Assembly (NCBI RefSeq): GCF_900109645.1
Contig: NZ_FOBG01000006.1
Location: forward strand, 35,674 to 99,673
DNA: 64,000 nt
Direction of reading: 5' to 3'
Source: Duganella sp. CF402
GTDB taxonomy: Bacteria; Pseudomonadota; Gammaproteobacteria; Burkholderiales; Burkholderiaceae_D
The position numbers and the translations under genes are program-made. Position 1 is the first letter of the stretch. The number at the start of each line of letters is the position of its first letter. This document shows positions 50,991 through 63,830 of the stretch, piece by piece. The notes under the pieces are model-generated. The model saw nothing but the letters and a program-made list of their open reading frames with translations. It did not search any database and was not told the DNA's origin.

Positions 50991-51419
50991 ATGCACCTTC
51001 GATACACGCCTGCACTCCTCACCCTGCTCCTGTCACTTCCCTGCGCCTCGGCGCTGGCGCAGCAAGATGCACCCAAAGCTGTTGTGGCGCTGGTGGGGGA
51101 TGTCGATCGCTTTACCATCGGCCAGCAAGGGTTTTGCGGGCAGCGTAATGAGATTACCTCGCCTAGCGGAAAACAATTCCGCATTCCTTCCAATAAGCAG
51201 ACGAACTTTTATATCCAGGCGCGTATTCACGGGAATATGGTGACTTATACCTGCGAGGGAGATTTCTCATTTACGCCGGAACCGGGCATGCTGCATATTA
51301 TTCGTTATTCGATGGCGGCCGACCGCTGCAAGCTGGAGATGTTTATGAGTACGCCGGGAAGCGAGCCGGTGCCCGCTGGCGTGCAGCGCGAAGAGCCGCA
51401 AAACTGCTTATTCAAATAA
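50991..51419 (+). CDS. Small secreted protein of unknown function
   Basis: 142 residues. Signal peptide MHLRYTPALLTLLLSLPCASALA, then a mature part with four cysteines (FCGQRN, YTCEGD, RCKLEM, NCLFK), which could make two disulfides. No family was recognised. The segment FYIQARIHGNMVTYTCEGDFSF suggests a small beta-sandwich. It stands alone between the toxin-antitoxin-like pair and the rpoC terminator; no clear ribosome site before the ATG. Confidence refers to it being a real exported protein. Confidence 0.7.
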   Translation: MHLRYTPALLTLLLSLPCASALAQQDAPKAVVALVGDVDRFTIGQQGFCGQRNEITSPSGKQFRIPSNKQTNFYIQARIHGNMVTYTCEGDFSFTPEPGMLHIIRYSMAADRCKLEMFMSTPGSEPVPAGVQREEPQNCLFK

Positions 51420-51443
51420 GCGCCAATTAAGCTTCAGATAAAA

Positions 51444-51467
51444 AAACGGCACCCGAGGGTGCCGTTT
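51444..51467. terminator. Strong bidirectional terminator at the end of the rpoBC operon
   Basis: Ten-base-pair perfect stem AAACGGCACC / GGTGCCGTTT with CGAG loop. On the minus strand the stem runs into a T-tract (51446-51440), ending the rpoBC transcript 20 bases after the rpoC stop; on the plus strand TTT follows the stem, ending the small secreted protein gene. Confidence 0.92.
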
Positions 51468-51486
51468 CTATTTGCAGCTTAAGGAA

Positions 51487-54400
51487 TTACGCTTCGTCGC
51501 TGTGCGGAGCCACTTCAGTGGTTTCCACATCGCCGCCGGACATGGCGGCTTTTTCAGCTGCCAGCAGAGCTTGACGCTCTTCGACTTCCCACTGCTCTTT
51601 CTCTTTGCGAGCGCGGTGGAAGGCCAGGCCGGTACCGCCAGGGATCAGACGGCCAACGATCACGTTTTCTTTCAGGCCACGCAGACCGTCGCGTTTGCCC
51701 ATGATCGCCGCTTCGGTCAGCACGCGGGTGGTTTCCTGGAACGATGCGGCCGAGATGAACGAATCGGTCGACAGCGATGCCTTGGTAATACCCAGCAGCA
51801 CGTTTTCGTAGGTCGCAGGGATCTTGTTCTCTGCGGTGACGCGATCGTTTTCTTCCAGCAGCTCCGAACGCTCCACTTGCTCGCCAACGATGTAGTTGGT
51901 GTCGCCGGCATTGACGATCTGAACACGACGCAGCATCTGGCGAACGATCACCTCGATGTGCTTGTCGTTAATCTTCACGCCCTGCAGACGGTACACGTCC
52001 TGCACTTCGTCAACGATGTAGCGCGCCAGCGCTTCGATACCCAGCAGGCGCAGGATGTCTTGTGGATCGGCTGGGCCGTCAACAATCATCTCACCTTTGT
52101 TCACGACTTGACCGTCGTGGACCAGCACTTGTTTATCCTTGGTAATCAGGAACTCGTGCTTGTTGCCGTCCATATCGGTGATTTCCAGACGCTGCTTACC
52201 CTTGGTTTCTTTACCGAAGGCAACAGTACCGGTCACTTCCGCCAGCATGCCCGCATCTTTCGGCGAACGTGCTTCGAACAGTTCGGCAACGCGTGGCAGA
52301 CCACCGGTAATGTCACGGGTTTTCTGCGATTCGGTCGGGATACGTGCCAGCACTTCACCCACCGATACCGCCTGGCCGTCTTTCACCATGATCAGCGCGC
52401 CAACCTGGAAGCCAATCGCTACAGCGTGTTCGGTGCCGGCGATCTTCACTTCGTTGCCATCTTCGTTCAGCAGTTTCACCTGCGGACGCATGGTCTTGGT
52501 CAGCGAACCACGACGTTTCGCATCGATTACCACCAGGGTCGCCAGACCGGTCACTTCGTCCACCTGACGGGCCACGGTCACGCCTTCTTCGACGTTCTCG
52601 AAACGCACCGTACCGGCGTACTCGGTAATGATCGGACGGGTCAGCGGATCCCAGGTTGCCAGGGCGGTGCCAGCCTTAACGGTCAGGCCATCCTTGACGA
52701 TCAGGGTCGCGCCGTACGGCACTTTGTGGCGCTCGCGCTCACGGCCGTGGTCGTCGGTGATCAGTACTTCGCCCGAACGGGAAATGACGATTTGCGCGCC
52801 TTTGCCGTTGGTCACATAACGCATGGTCGAAGTGAAGCGGATGGTGCCGTTCGACTTGGCTTCCACCGACGACGCCACTGCTGCACGCGATGCCGCACCA
52901 CCGATGTGGAAGGTACGCATGGTCAGCTGGGTACCCGGCTCACCGATCGACTGTGCTGCCACCACACCAACTGCTTCGCCGGCGTTGACCAGCAGGCCGC
53001 GGCCCAGGTCGCGGCCGTAGCACTTGGCGCACAGGCCGTAGCGGGTGTCGCAAGTCAGCGGGGTACGGACCTTCACTTCGTCGATGCCGACGCGCTCGAT
53101 CTCTTCGACCATGTCTTCGTCCAGCAGCGTGCCGGCTTCGTACAGGGTAGCCTGGGTTTCTGGATTGACGATGTCAGTACCAGCCACACGGCCCAAGATA
53201 CGGTCGCGCAGGGCTTCGATGACTTCACCGCCCTCAACCATTGCCTTCATCACGGTACCGTTGCTGGTGCCGCAATCGTCTTCGATGACGACCAGATCCT
53301 GGGTCACGTCGACCAGACGACGGGTCAGGTAACCCGAGTTCGCGGTTTTCAGTGCCGTGTCGGCCAGACCTTTACGAGCGCCGTGGGTCGAGATGAAGTA
53401 CTGCAGAACGTTCAGACCTTCGCGGAAGTTCGCGGTAATCGGCGTTTCAATAATCGAACCGTCCGGTTTCGCCATCAGACCACGCATACCCGCCAGCTGG
53501 CGAATCTGTGCTGCCGAACCACGTGCGCCCGAGTCAGCCATCATGTAAATCGCGTTGAACGATTCCTGGGTCGACTTGGTGCCGTCACGCTTGATGACGT
53601 CTTCCACTTTCAGCTGGTCCATCATGGCCTTGCCGACTTCGTCGGAAGTCTTGCCCCAGATGTCGACCACTTTGTTGTAACGCTCGCCAGCGGTCACCAG
53701 ACCCGAAGCGTACTGCTGCTCGATCTGTTTGACTTCCGACTCTGCAGTCGAAATCAGGGTGACTTTTTGTGGCGGTACCAGCATGTCGTCCACGCAGATC
53801 GAAATACCGGCGCGGGTCGCCAGGCGGAAGCCCGACTGCATCAGCTGGTCAGCGAACACCACGGTAGCGCGCAGGCCGCACTTACGGAACGAGGTGTTGA
53901 TCAGCTTCGAAATTTCTTTCTTCTTCAGGGCGCGGTTCAGCACGCTGAACGGCAGGCCCTTCGGCAGGATTTCCGACAGGATGGCGCGGCCAACCGTGGT
54001 TTCGTAGCGGGTCACGGTGCGGACGAATTCGCCCGTCACTGGATCCTTAGGATTCTCAACGATACGCACGGTAATACGGGTGGTCAGTTCCACTTCCTTG
54101 TTGTCGTAAGCACGGATGACTTCCGACACGTCAGGGAACAGCATACCTTCGTTTTTCGCGTTGATCGCTTCGCGGGTCGCGTAGTACAGACCCAGCACGA
54201 TATCCTGCGAAGGAACGATCGATGGTTCGCCGTTCGATGGGAACAGGATGTTGTTCGAAGCCAGCATCAGGGTGCGGGCTTCCATCTGTGCTTCGATCGA
54301 CAGCGGTACGTGAACTGCCATCTGGTCACCGTCGAAGTCAGCATTGAATGCCGCGCAGACCAGTGGGTGCAGTTGGATTGCTTTACCTTCGATCAGGACC

Positions 54401-55716
54401 GGCTCGAAAGCCTGGATGCCCAGACGGTGCAGGGTTGGTGCACGGTTCAGCATGATCGGATGTTCGCGGATCACGTCTTCCAGGATGTCCCAGACGACTG
54501 GCTCTTGGATCTCGACCAGCTTTTTAGCGGCCTTGATCGTGGTAGCCAAGCCCATCAGTTCCAGCTTGTTGAAGATGAACGGCTTGAACAGTTCCAGCGC
54601 CATCAGCTTCGGCAGACCGCACTGGTGCAGTTTCAGCTGCGGACCCACCACGATGACCGAACGGCCCGAGTAGTCGACGCGCTTACCCAGCAAGTTCTGA
54701 CGGAAGCGGCCGCCCTTACCTTTGATCATCTCAGCCAGCGATTTCAGCGGACGCTTGTTGGCGCCGGTCATCGCTTTGCCGCGACGGCCGTTGTCCAGCA
54801 GCGAGTCCACTGCTTCTTGCAGCATGCGCTTTTCGTTACGCGTGATGATCTCTGGAGCGCGCAGCTCCATCAGGCGTTTCAGACGGTTGTTACGGTTGAT
54901 CACGCGGCGATACAGATCGTTCAGATCCGAGGTCGCGAAACGGCCGCCGTCCAGTGGCACCAGCGGGCGCAGTTCCGGTGGCAGCACCGGCAGCACTTCC
55001 ATGATCATCCACTCAGGCTTGATGCCCGAACGCTGGAACGCTTCCAGCACTTTCAGACGCTTGGCGTATTTCTTGATCTTGGCTTCGGACTTCGATTCCT
55101 TCAGTTCCACGCGCAGGGTCTCGGCATCGCGGTGGATGTCGATCGAGCGCAGCAGTTCGCGGATACCTTCAGCGCCCATGAAGGCGGTAAAGTCGTCGCC
55201 GTACTCTTCGTACTTGGCGGCGTAGTCGTCTTCCGACATGATCTGGCACTTCTTCAGCGGGGTCATGCCTGGATCGGTCACGACATATGCTTCGAAGTAC
55301 AGCACGCGTTCGATATCGCGCAGGGTCATGTCCAGCACCATGCCCAGACGCGACGGCAGCGATTTCAGGAACCAGATGTGGGCGGTAGGCGAAGCCAGTT
55401 CGATGTGGCCCATGCGCTCACGGCGCACTTTGGCCAGCGTGACTTCAACGCCGCATTTTTCGCAGATCACGCCGCGGTGTTTCAGGCGCTTGTATTTACC
55501 GCACAGGCACTCGTAGTCCTTGATCGGGCCAAAGATCTTGGCGCAGAACAGACCGTCGCGCTCTGGCTTGAAGGTACGGTAGTTGATGGTTTCCGGCTTT
55601 TTAACTTCGCCGTAGGACCACGAACGGATTTTTTCAGGCGAAGCAAGACCGATTTTGATCGCGTCAAAGGTCTCGTTCGTCTGTACTTGCTTGAATAGAT
55701 CGAGCAGTGCTTTCAT
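51487..55716 (-). CDS. rpoC: DNA-directed RNA polymerase beta' subunit
   Basis: 1409 residues, normal for betaproteobacteria. Zinc-binding cysteines in CLCGKYKRLKHRGVICEKCG (residues 70-90 region), rudder/lid region around 290-330, and the catalytic magnesium motif NADFDGDQM near residue 460. The second zinc site cysteines (CDTRYGLCAKCYG) are near residue 890. The ATG at 55716 has GGAGTGA upstream. It follows rpoB by 73 bases and is the last gene of the operon. Confidence 0.99.
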   Translation of the reverse strand: MKALLDLFKQVQTNETFDAIKIGLASPEKIRSWSYGEVKKPETINYRTFKPERDGLFCAKIFGPIKDYECLCGKYKRLKHRGVICEKCGVEVTLAKVRRERMGHIELASPTAHIWFLKSLPSRLGMVLDMTLRDIERVLYFEAYVVTDPGMTPLKKCQIMSEDDYAAKYEEYGDDFTAFMGAEGIRELLRSIDIHRDAETLRVELKESKSEAKIKKYAKRLKVLEAFQRSGIKPEWMIMEVLPVLPPELRPLVPLDGGRFATSDLNDLYRRVINRNNRLKRLMELRAPEIITRNEKRMLQEAVDSLLDNGRRGKAMTGANKRPLKSLAEMIKGKGGRFRQNLLGKRVDYSGRSVIVVGPQLKLHQCGLPKLMALELFKPFIFNKLELMGLATTIKAAKKLVEIQEPVVWDILEDVIREHPIMLNRAPTLHRLGIQAFEPVLIEGKAIQLHPLVCAAFNADFDGDQMAVHVPLSIEAQMEARTLMLASNNILFPSNGEPSIVPSQDIVLGLYYATREAINAKNEGMLFPDVSEVIRAYDNKEVELTTRITVRIVENPKDPVTGEFVRTVTRYETTVGRAILSEILPKGLPFSVLNRALKKKEISKLINTSFRKCGLRATVVFADQLMQSGFRLATRAGISICVDDMLVPPQKVTLISTAESEVKQIEQQYASGLVTAGERYNKVVDIWGKTSDEVGKAMMDQLKVEDVIKRDGTKSTQESFNAIYMMADSGARGSAAQIRQLAGMRGLMAKPDGSIIETPITANFREGLNVLQYFISTHGARKGLADTALKTANSGYLTRRLVDVTQDLVVIEDDCGTSNGTVMKAMVEGGEVIEALRDRILGRVAGTDIVNPETQATLYEAGTLLDEDMVEEIERVGIDEVKVRTPLTCDTRYGLCAKCYGRDLGRGLLVNAGEAVGVVAAQSIGEPGTQLTMRTFHIGGAASRAAVASSVEAKSNGTIRFTSTMRYVTNGKGAQIVISRSGEVLITDDHGRERERHKVPYGATLIVKDGLTVKAGTALATWDPLTRPIITEYAGTVRFENVEEGVTVARQVDEVTGLATLVVIDAKRRGSLTKTMRPQVKLLNEDGNEVKIAGTEHAVAIGFQVGALIMVKDGQAVSVGEVLARIPTESQKTRDITGGLPRVAELFEARSPKDAGMLAEVTGTVAFGKETKGKQRLEITDMDGNKHEFLITKDKQVLVHDGQVVNKGEMIVDGPADPQDILRLLGIEALARYIVDEVQDVYRLQGVKINDKHIEVIVRQMLRRVQIVNAGDTNYIVGEQVERSELLEENDRVTAENKIPATYENVLLGITKASLSTDSFISAASFQETTRVLTEAAIMGKRDGLRGLKENVIVGRLIPGGTGLAFHRARKEKEQWEVEERQALLAAEKAAMSGGDVETTEVAPHSDEA

Positions 55717-55751
55717 GTATCACTCCAGGTAGTGATGAATTCTTTAAACTG

Positions 55752-55775
55752 CCCCGCCGGCGAATGCCAGCGGGG
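55752..55775 (-). other. Hairpin between rpoB and rpoC
   Basis: CCCCGC / GCGGGG plus GGC / GCC around a GAAT loop (one mismatch pair) make a stable stem in the 73-base spacer. There is no T-run, so it is not a terminator; it may protect or separate the two messages. Confidence 0.6.
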
Positions 55776-55789
55776 CCCGTGCGTGTGTC

Positions 55790-59899
<4,110 letters not shown>

Positions 59900-60070
59900 G
59901 GACACTCCGTGAGTGACAGAAAGGGAAAAAATTTCAGGTTTTGCCTGTATTCCAGGAAGAACCGGGCTGTCTGTCACACAGACGAAACCTGAAACTTCTA
60001 CCATTTCCAGCTGATTCAATTGGAACTGCAACGTCGGGAAAACGCTACAAATACGACACAGACGACAAAG

Positions 60071-60125
60071 GAGCCAAAGCCGAAGGCTTCCCCTTTTTCA
60101 AGGGGAAACCTTCTAGCTTTGGCTC
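60071..60125 (-). other. Long hairpin in the rplL-rpoB spacer (candidate RNase III processing site)
   Basis: Three stacked stems: GAGCCAAAGC (60071-60080) / GCTTTGGCTC (60116-60125), GAAGG (60082-60086) / CCTTC (60109-60113), and TTCCCCTT (60088-60095) / AAGGGGAA (60100-60107), loop TTTC; 23 base pairs in all. No T-run follows. In E. coli the same spacer carries an RNase III cleavage hairpin, so a processing role is likely by position. A smaller hairpin lies next to it at 60128-60154. The rest of the 266-base gap (59900-60165) has no gene. Confidence 0.75.
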
Positions 60126-60127
60126 TT

Positions 60128-60154
60128 GGTTGCTAAGTACAAGTCTTAGCCACC
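60128..60154 (-). other. Small hairpin just after rplL
   Basis: GCTAAG / CTTAGC with seven-base loop, extended by GGT / ACC across one mismatch. It begins 12 bases after the rplL stop and precedes the long hairpin. It could be part of an attenuator that sets the ratio of ribosomal to polymerase subunits. Confidence 0.55.
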
Positions 60155-60165
60155 GGTACTACGAA

Positions 60166-60540
60166 TTACTTCAGGTCGGCCTTGGCGCCAGCTTCTTCCA
60201 GCTTTTTCTTAGCGGCTTCAGCGTCAGCTTTCGACAGAGCTTCTTTTACGGTTTTTGGTGCGCCATCGACCAGATCTTTGGCTTCTTTCAGGCCCAGACC
60301 GGTGATTTCGCGAACTGCTTTAATCACGCCAACTTTGTTCGCGCCGACTTCCGACAGAACCAGGTTGAACTCGGTTTGCTCTTCAGCAGCAGCAGCAGCG
60401 CCGCCGCCAGCAGCAGCAGGAGCAGCCATTGCTGCAGCCGATACGCCGAATTTTTCTTCGAAAGCTTTGACCAGTTCGTTCAGGTCCATTACGGACATTT
60501 CGCTAACTGCGTTCAGGATGTCGTCTTTGCTAATTGCCAT
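60166..60540 (-). CDS. rplL: 50S ribosomal protein L7/L12
   Basis: 124 residues from the ATG at 60540 (MAISKDDILNAV; GGAG upstream). N-terminal dimer domain, alanine/glycine-rich hinge at about 38-55, and the C-terminal factor-binding domain (KVGVIKAVREITGLGLKEAK). Forms the stalk with L10 and recruits translation GTPases. It follows rplJ by 63 bases. Confidence 0.99.
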   Translation of the reverse strand: MAISKDDILNAVSEMSVMDLNELVKAFEEKFGVSAAAMAAPAAAGGGAAAAAEEQTEFNLVLSEVGANKVGVIKAVREITGLGLKEAKDLVDGAPKTVKEALSKADAEAAKKKLEEAGAKADLK

Positions 60541-60603
60541 TTGAAACTCCAATAATTTTTTGATACGTTAATTCAGAATGCTACTTGAGGAAAAATCCGC
60601 TGC

Positions 60604-61140
60604 TTAGGCAGCTGGGGCTTCTTCAGCTGCCACTTCAGCAGCAGCAGGAGCGCCTTCGGATTTTTTCGCTGCCAGAGCAGCCAGACCACGTGCAAAGCCC
60701 GAGACCGGAGCCAGCATAACGCCCAACAGCTGCGAGATGAGGACTTCACGGCTAGGAATGCTCGCCAACGCTGCAACAGCTGCTTTATCCAGCTGTTTGC
60801 CTGCGTAGTTACCAGCAGTGATGACCAGTTTGTCGTTGGTTTTAGCGAAGTCAGCGATGACTTTAGCTGCTGCAACGGCATCGTCCGAGATCGAGTAGAT
60901 CAGCGGACCGGTCATGCTGTCTGCCAGGGCGGCAAATTGCGTGCCTTCAACGGAGCGACGTGCGAGGGTGTTTTTCAACACTCGCAGGTACACGCCTTGA
61001 GCGCGCGCTTTGGCACGGAGTTGCGTCAAGTGAGCAACCTGGATGCCACGATACTCGGCCACGACGATAGTTTGCGCAGTTGCTACTTTTGCGGAAACTT
61101 CGGCAACAACGGCCTTTTTGTCATTCAGATTGAGACCCAC
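60604..61140 (-). CDS. rplJ: 50S ribosomal protein L10
   Basis: 178 residues with a GTG start at 61140; AAGGAG lies seven bases upstream and the protein begins (M)GLNLNDKKAVVAEV as in relatives. An open extension to 61194 has no start signals. The C-terminal helix rich in alanine (EVAAEEAPAA) binds L12 dimers. L10, or the L10-L12 complex, represses its own operon by binding the mRNA leader; a structured leader lies upstream. Confidence 0.98.
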   Translation of the reverse strand: MGLNLNDKKAVVAEVSAKVATAQTIVVAEYRGIQVAHLTQLRAKARAQGVYLRVLKNTLARRSVEGTQFAALADSMTGPLIYSISDDAVAAAKVIADFAKTNDKLVITAGNYAGKQLDKAAVAALASIPSREVLISQLLGVMLAPVSGFARGLAALAAKKSEGAPAAAEVAAEEAPAA

Positions 61141-61251
61141 GGTCAATCTCCTTAAATGATAACCAGCGTAATTGCCGGCCATCGGTTCGAACAACGGCGT
61201 CCGAGGTTAGGAGTCCAATGGACTGCAAAACTTGATCGGGAACACCATCTG

Positions 61252-61306
61252 CGTTGGGTGAAACATTCAATTAACCGGGTGCCTGCCTGATGCACCTAGC
61301 CCAACG
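61252..61306 (-). promoter_or_regulatory. rplJ leader structure (candidate L10-binding autoregulatory element)
   Basis: Outer stem CGTTGGG (61252-61258) / CCCAACG (61300-61306) and inner stem GGTGC (61278-61282) / GCACC (61292-61296), separated by a strongly asymmetric internal loop, about 110 bases before the rplJ start. An asymmetric, kink-turn-like loop is what L10 leaders share. A further hairpin, GGCTGCCG (61319-61326) / CGGCAGCC (61333-61340), lies just upstream in the transcript. These fill most of the 306-base gap 61141-61446, which has no gene. Confidence 0.65.
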
Positions 61307-61400
61307 GTCTTTGATTGCGGCTGCCGCCGAAACGGCAGCCATCCCAAAGAACTGCCCCGCGCTTTTCAGCACGAGGGCTTAATACTTTTAACTAGCGGTG

Positions 61401-61435
61401 CCAGCTGCTGACACGCTGCGCGTGTCAGCAGCTGG
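61401..61435 (-). other. 16-bp perfect hairpin after rplA
   Basis: CCAGCTGCTGACACGC (61401-61416), loop TGC, GCGTGTCAGCAGCTGG (61420-61435). It starts 11 bases after the rplA stop on the minus strand. No T-run follows, so simple termination is unlikely; RNase III processing or 3'-end protection of the rplKA message fits better. Confidence 0.8.
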
Positions 61436-61446
61436 AACACCGGGTA

Positions 61447-62142
61447 TTACGCGGCCAGGGTAGCCTGGTCAACGCGGACGCCAGCGCCCATCGTCGACGA
61501 CAGCGACACTTTACGCAGGTACACGCCTTTCGACGATGCCGGCTTGGCTTTGTTCAGGGCGTCGATCAGAGCAACCAGGTTGGTCTTCAGATCTGCATCG
61601 CTGAACGATTTGCGGCCGATGGTCGCGTGGATGATACCGGCTTTGTCGGTACGGTACTGAACTTGACCGGCTTTCGCGTTTTTCACGGCGGTAGCGACGT
61701 CAGGGGTTACGGTGCCGACTTTCGGGTTAGGCATCAGGCCACGTGGGCCCAGGATCTGACCCAGGGTACCAACGATACGCATGGTGTCTGGCGAAGCGAT
61801 GACGATATCGAAAGGCATGTCGCCGGCTTTGACGCGCTCGGCCAGGTCTTCCATACCAACGACGTCGGCGCCAGCTGCTTTAGCGGCTTCGGCTTTGTCG
61901 CCCGAAGCGAACACAGCTACGCGAACGGTTTTACCGGTGCCGGCTGGCAGAACCACGGAACCACGAACCACCTGGTCCGATTTCTTAGGATCCACACCCA
62001 GTTGGACCGACACGTCGATCGATTCATTGAACTTGGCGGTGGCCAGTTCTTTGATCAGAGCAACAGCGTTGTCGAACGAGTAGTTCTTGGTGGTGTCAAC
62101 TTTGGCCTTGATGGCTTGTGCGCGTTTGGACAGTTTTGCCAT
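61447..62142 (-). CDS. rplA: 50S ribosomal protein L1
   Basis: 231 residues, full length. Conserved segments SFDNAVALIKELATAKFNESID in part, GTGKTVRVAVFASGD and GPRGLMPNPKVGTVTPDV. L1 forms the ribosomal stalk at the E site and represses the rplKA message in other bacteria. It starts 2 bases after the rplK stop, so the two are translationally coupled. Confidence 0.99.
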   Translation of the reverse strand: MAKLSKRAQAIKAKVDTTKNYSFDNAVALIKELATAKFNESIDVSVQLGVDPKKSDQVVRGSVVLPAGTGKTVRVAVFASGDKAEAAKAAGADVVGMEDLAERVKAGDMPFDIVIASPDTMRIVGTLGQILGPRGLMPNPKVGTVTPDVATAVKNAKAGQVQYRTDKAGIIHATIGRKSFSDADLKTNLVALIDALNKAKPASSKGVYLRKVSLSSTMGAGVRVDQATLAA

Positions 62143-62144
62143 GA

Positions 62145-62576
62145 TTACAGACCTTCCACGGTGATGCCCATCGAACGTGCGGAACCAGCGATGGTGCGTA
62201 CAGCAGCATCCAGGTCGGCAGCGGTCAGGTCAGGGGTTTTCAGTTTAGCGATTTCTTCAGCTTGCGCGCGGGTCAGCTTGCCTACCTTGTCGGTATGTGG
62301 CTTGGCCGAACCTTTTTGCACGCCCGAGTGCTTCTTGATCAGGAAGGTCGCTGGTGGGGTCTTCATCACGAAGGTGAAGGACTTGTCCGCGAAGGCGGTG
62401 ATCACCACAGGGATCGGCATGCCTGGTTCCATACCTTGGGTCTGCGCGTTGAACGCTTTGCAGAATTCCATGATGTTCAGACCGCGCTGACCCAGTGCTG
62501 GGCCGATCGGTGGGGATGGGTTTGCTTTACCAGCTGGCACTTGCAGCTTGATAAAACCAATGATTTTCTTTGCCAT
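62145..62576 (-). CDS. rplK: 50S ribosomal protein L11
   Basis: 143 residues. MAKKIIGFIKLQVPAGKANP and PIGPALGQRGLNIMEFCKAFN segments are diagnostic. Forms the GTPase-associated centre with 23S rRNA. It lies 121 bases after nusG; that spacer holds a small hairpin at 62608-62638. Confidence 0.99.
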   Translation of the reverse strand: MAKKIIGFIKLQVPAGKANPSPPIGPALGQRGLNIMEFCKAFNAQTQGMEPGMPIPVVITAFADKSFTFVMKTPPATFLIKKHSGVQKGSAKPHTDKVGKLTRAQAEEIAKLKTPDLTAADLDAAVRTIAGSARSMGITVEGL

Positions 62577-62607
62577 GATGGCTCCTGTCTTGGATATGAG
62601 TAGTAGC

Positions 62608-62638
62608 GCCCCACCATGCGAAAAATGCAGGGCGGGGC
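62608..62638 (-). other. Hairpin between nusG and rplK
   Basis: GCCCC (62608-62612) / GGGGC (62634-62638) with inner TGC / GCA pairs. No T-run. A second short inverted repeat, CCGTTC (62679-62684) / GAACGG (62689-62694), follows the nusG stop directly. Possible processing or attenuation sites; the evidence is only pairing. Confidence 0.4.
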
Positions 62639-62697
62639 TCCTCTTTTGCCAGATTAACTAGGGTGTTGACACCGTCGCCCGTTCTGGCGAACGGTAT

Positions 62698-63312
62698 TTA
62701 TACTTTTTCGACCTGGCCGAATTCGAGCTCGACTGGCGTTGCGCGGCCAAAAATGGTGACCGAGACGCGCACTTTCGATTTCTCGTAGTTGACTTCCTCG
62801 ACGTTGCCGTTGAAGTCGGTGAACGGGCCATCCTTGATACGGACTTGCTCGCCCACTTCGTACAGCACTTTCGGCCGTGGCTTCTCGACGCCTTCCTGCA
62901 TCTGCTGCATGATCTTGTCGATCTCGCGCGCAGGAATCGGGGTCGGCTTGTTCGATTTGCCGCCGATGAAGCCGGTGACTTTCGAGGTGTTCTTGACCAG
63001 GTGCCAGGTTTCGTCGGTCATTTCCATTTCCACCAGCACGTAGCCAGGGAAGAAACGACGTTCGGTGACCGACTTCTGGCCGTTGCGGACTTCGACCACT
63101 TCTTCGGTCGGCACCAGGATCTGGCCAAACTGGTCTTGCATGCCGGCGCGCTCGACGCGCTCGGTCAGCGCGCGCTGCACGCTTTTCTCCATGCCGGAAT
63201 ACGCATGCACAACGTACCAGCGCTTGTTGCTCACCGGTACGCTGATTGGCGCTGCGCCAGCGTCTTGCTCAGGGACTGCGCCCTGAGCGTCGTCTTGCAC
63301 ATTTTCGCTCAT
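62698..63312 (-). CDS. nusG: Transcription termination/antitermination protein NusG
   Basis: 204 residues from the ATG at 63312, which overlaps the secE stop by one base (TAATG). A short acidic N-terminal extension precedes the NGN domain (RWYVVHAYSGMEKSVQ, FFPGYVLVEM) and the KOW domain (GEQVRIKDGPFTDFNGNVEEV in part). Links RNA polymerase with Rho or with ribosomal S10. Position between secE and rplK is the standard one. Confidence 0.98.
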   Translation of the reverse strand: MSENVQDDAQGAVPEQDAGAAPISVPVSNKRWYVVHAYSGMEKSVQRALTERVERAGMQDQFGQILVPTEEVVEVRNGQKSVTERRFFPGYVLVEMEMTDETWHLVKNTSKVTGFIGGKSNKPTPIPAREIDKIMQQMQEGVEKPRPKVLYEVGEQVRIKDGPFTDFNGNVEEVNYEKSKVRVSVTIFGRATPVELEFGQVEKV

Positions 63313-63695
63313 TATTTTCGTATTCCCAGAATGACGTCGTACAACAGGAATTCCAAGGTCTTGTCCGTGCCCCACAGGAAGATCGCCATCACCAGCACGA
63401 AGGCAAACACGATGCCTGTGATCTGGGTTGCTTCGCGACGGGTAGGCCACACGACCTTTTTCGTCTCGCGAACGGCTTCTTTAGCGAAATTCAGGAAATC
63501 ACGGCCAGTCGACGAAGTCCACAAGATCAAAACGGCAAAAGCCAAACCAGCCACAAGTGCGCCTGCGCGTACCAGAGCTGGTTTGTCCGACAGGTAGTAA
63601 AACCCTATCACGCCTGCGATTGCAACGACAATTGCCAGTGCAACCTTAATCTTGTCATTCGACGTGCTGACGGTCTGCACGGATTGATTAGACAT
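63312..63695 (-). CDS. secE: Protein translocase subunit SecE
   Basis: 127 residues with three membrane segments (about 17-35, 42-60 and 95-115) and the conserved cytoplasmic amphipathic part FAKEAVRETKKVVWPTRREA before the last one. It stabilises SecY in the translocon. It lies 36 bases after tRNA-Trp. Confidence 0.97.
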   Translation of the reverse strand: MSNQSVQTVSTSNDKIKVALAIVVAIAGVIGFYYLSDKPALVRAGALVAGLAFAVLILWTSSTGRDFLNFAKEAVRETKKVVWPTRREATQITGIVFAFVLVMAIFLWGTDKTLEFLLYDVILGIRK

Positions 63696-63731
63696 TTATA
63701 TTTTACTTTCGGTGCCCTGCACCATATTCGG

Positions 63732-63807
63732 TGGCAGGGGCGGAGGGCCTCGAACCCCCAACCTTCGGTTTTGGAGACCGACGCTCTGCCAATTGAGCTA
63801 CGCCCCT
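63732..63807 (-). tRNA. trnW: tRNA-Trp (CCA anticodon)
   Basis: 76 bases including an encoded CCA end. Acceptor AGGGGCG/CGCCCCT, D arm GCTC...GAGC, anticodon stem TCGGT/ACCGA with loop CTCCAAA (anticodon CCA, plus-strand 63772-63774), T arm with GGTTCGAG-type loop TTCGAGG. The position between tuf and secE is typical for betaproteobacteria. It is transcribed from the promoter directly upstream and probably cut out of the secE operon transcript. Confidence 0.97.
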
Positions 63808-63830
63808 ACGTAAAACCACAAAGGATTGCG

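Noticed and set aside
59900..60031. 44-codon N-terminal extension of RpoB
   Set aside because: The conserved RpoB start MHYSFTEKKRIRK with its own GGAG site lies at 59899.
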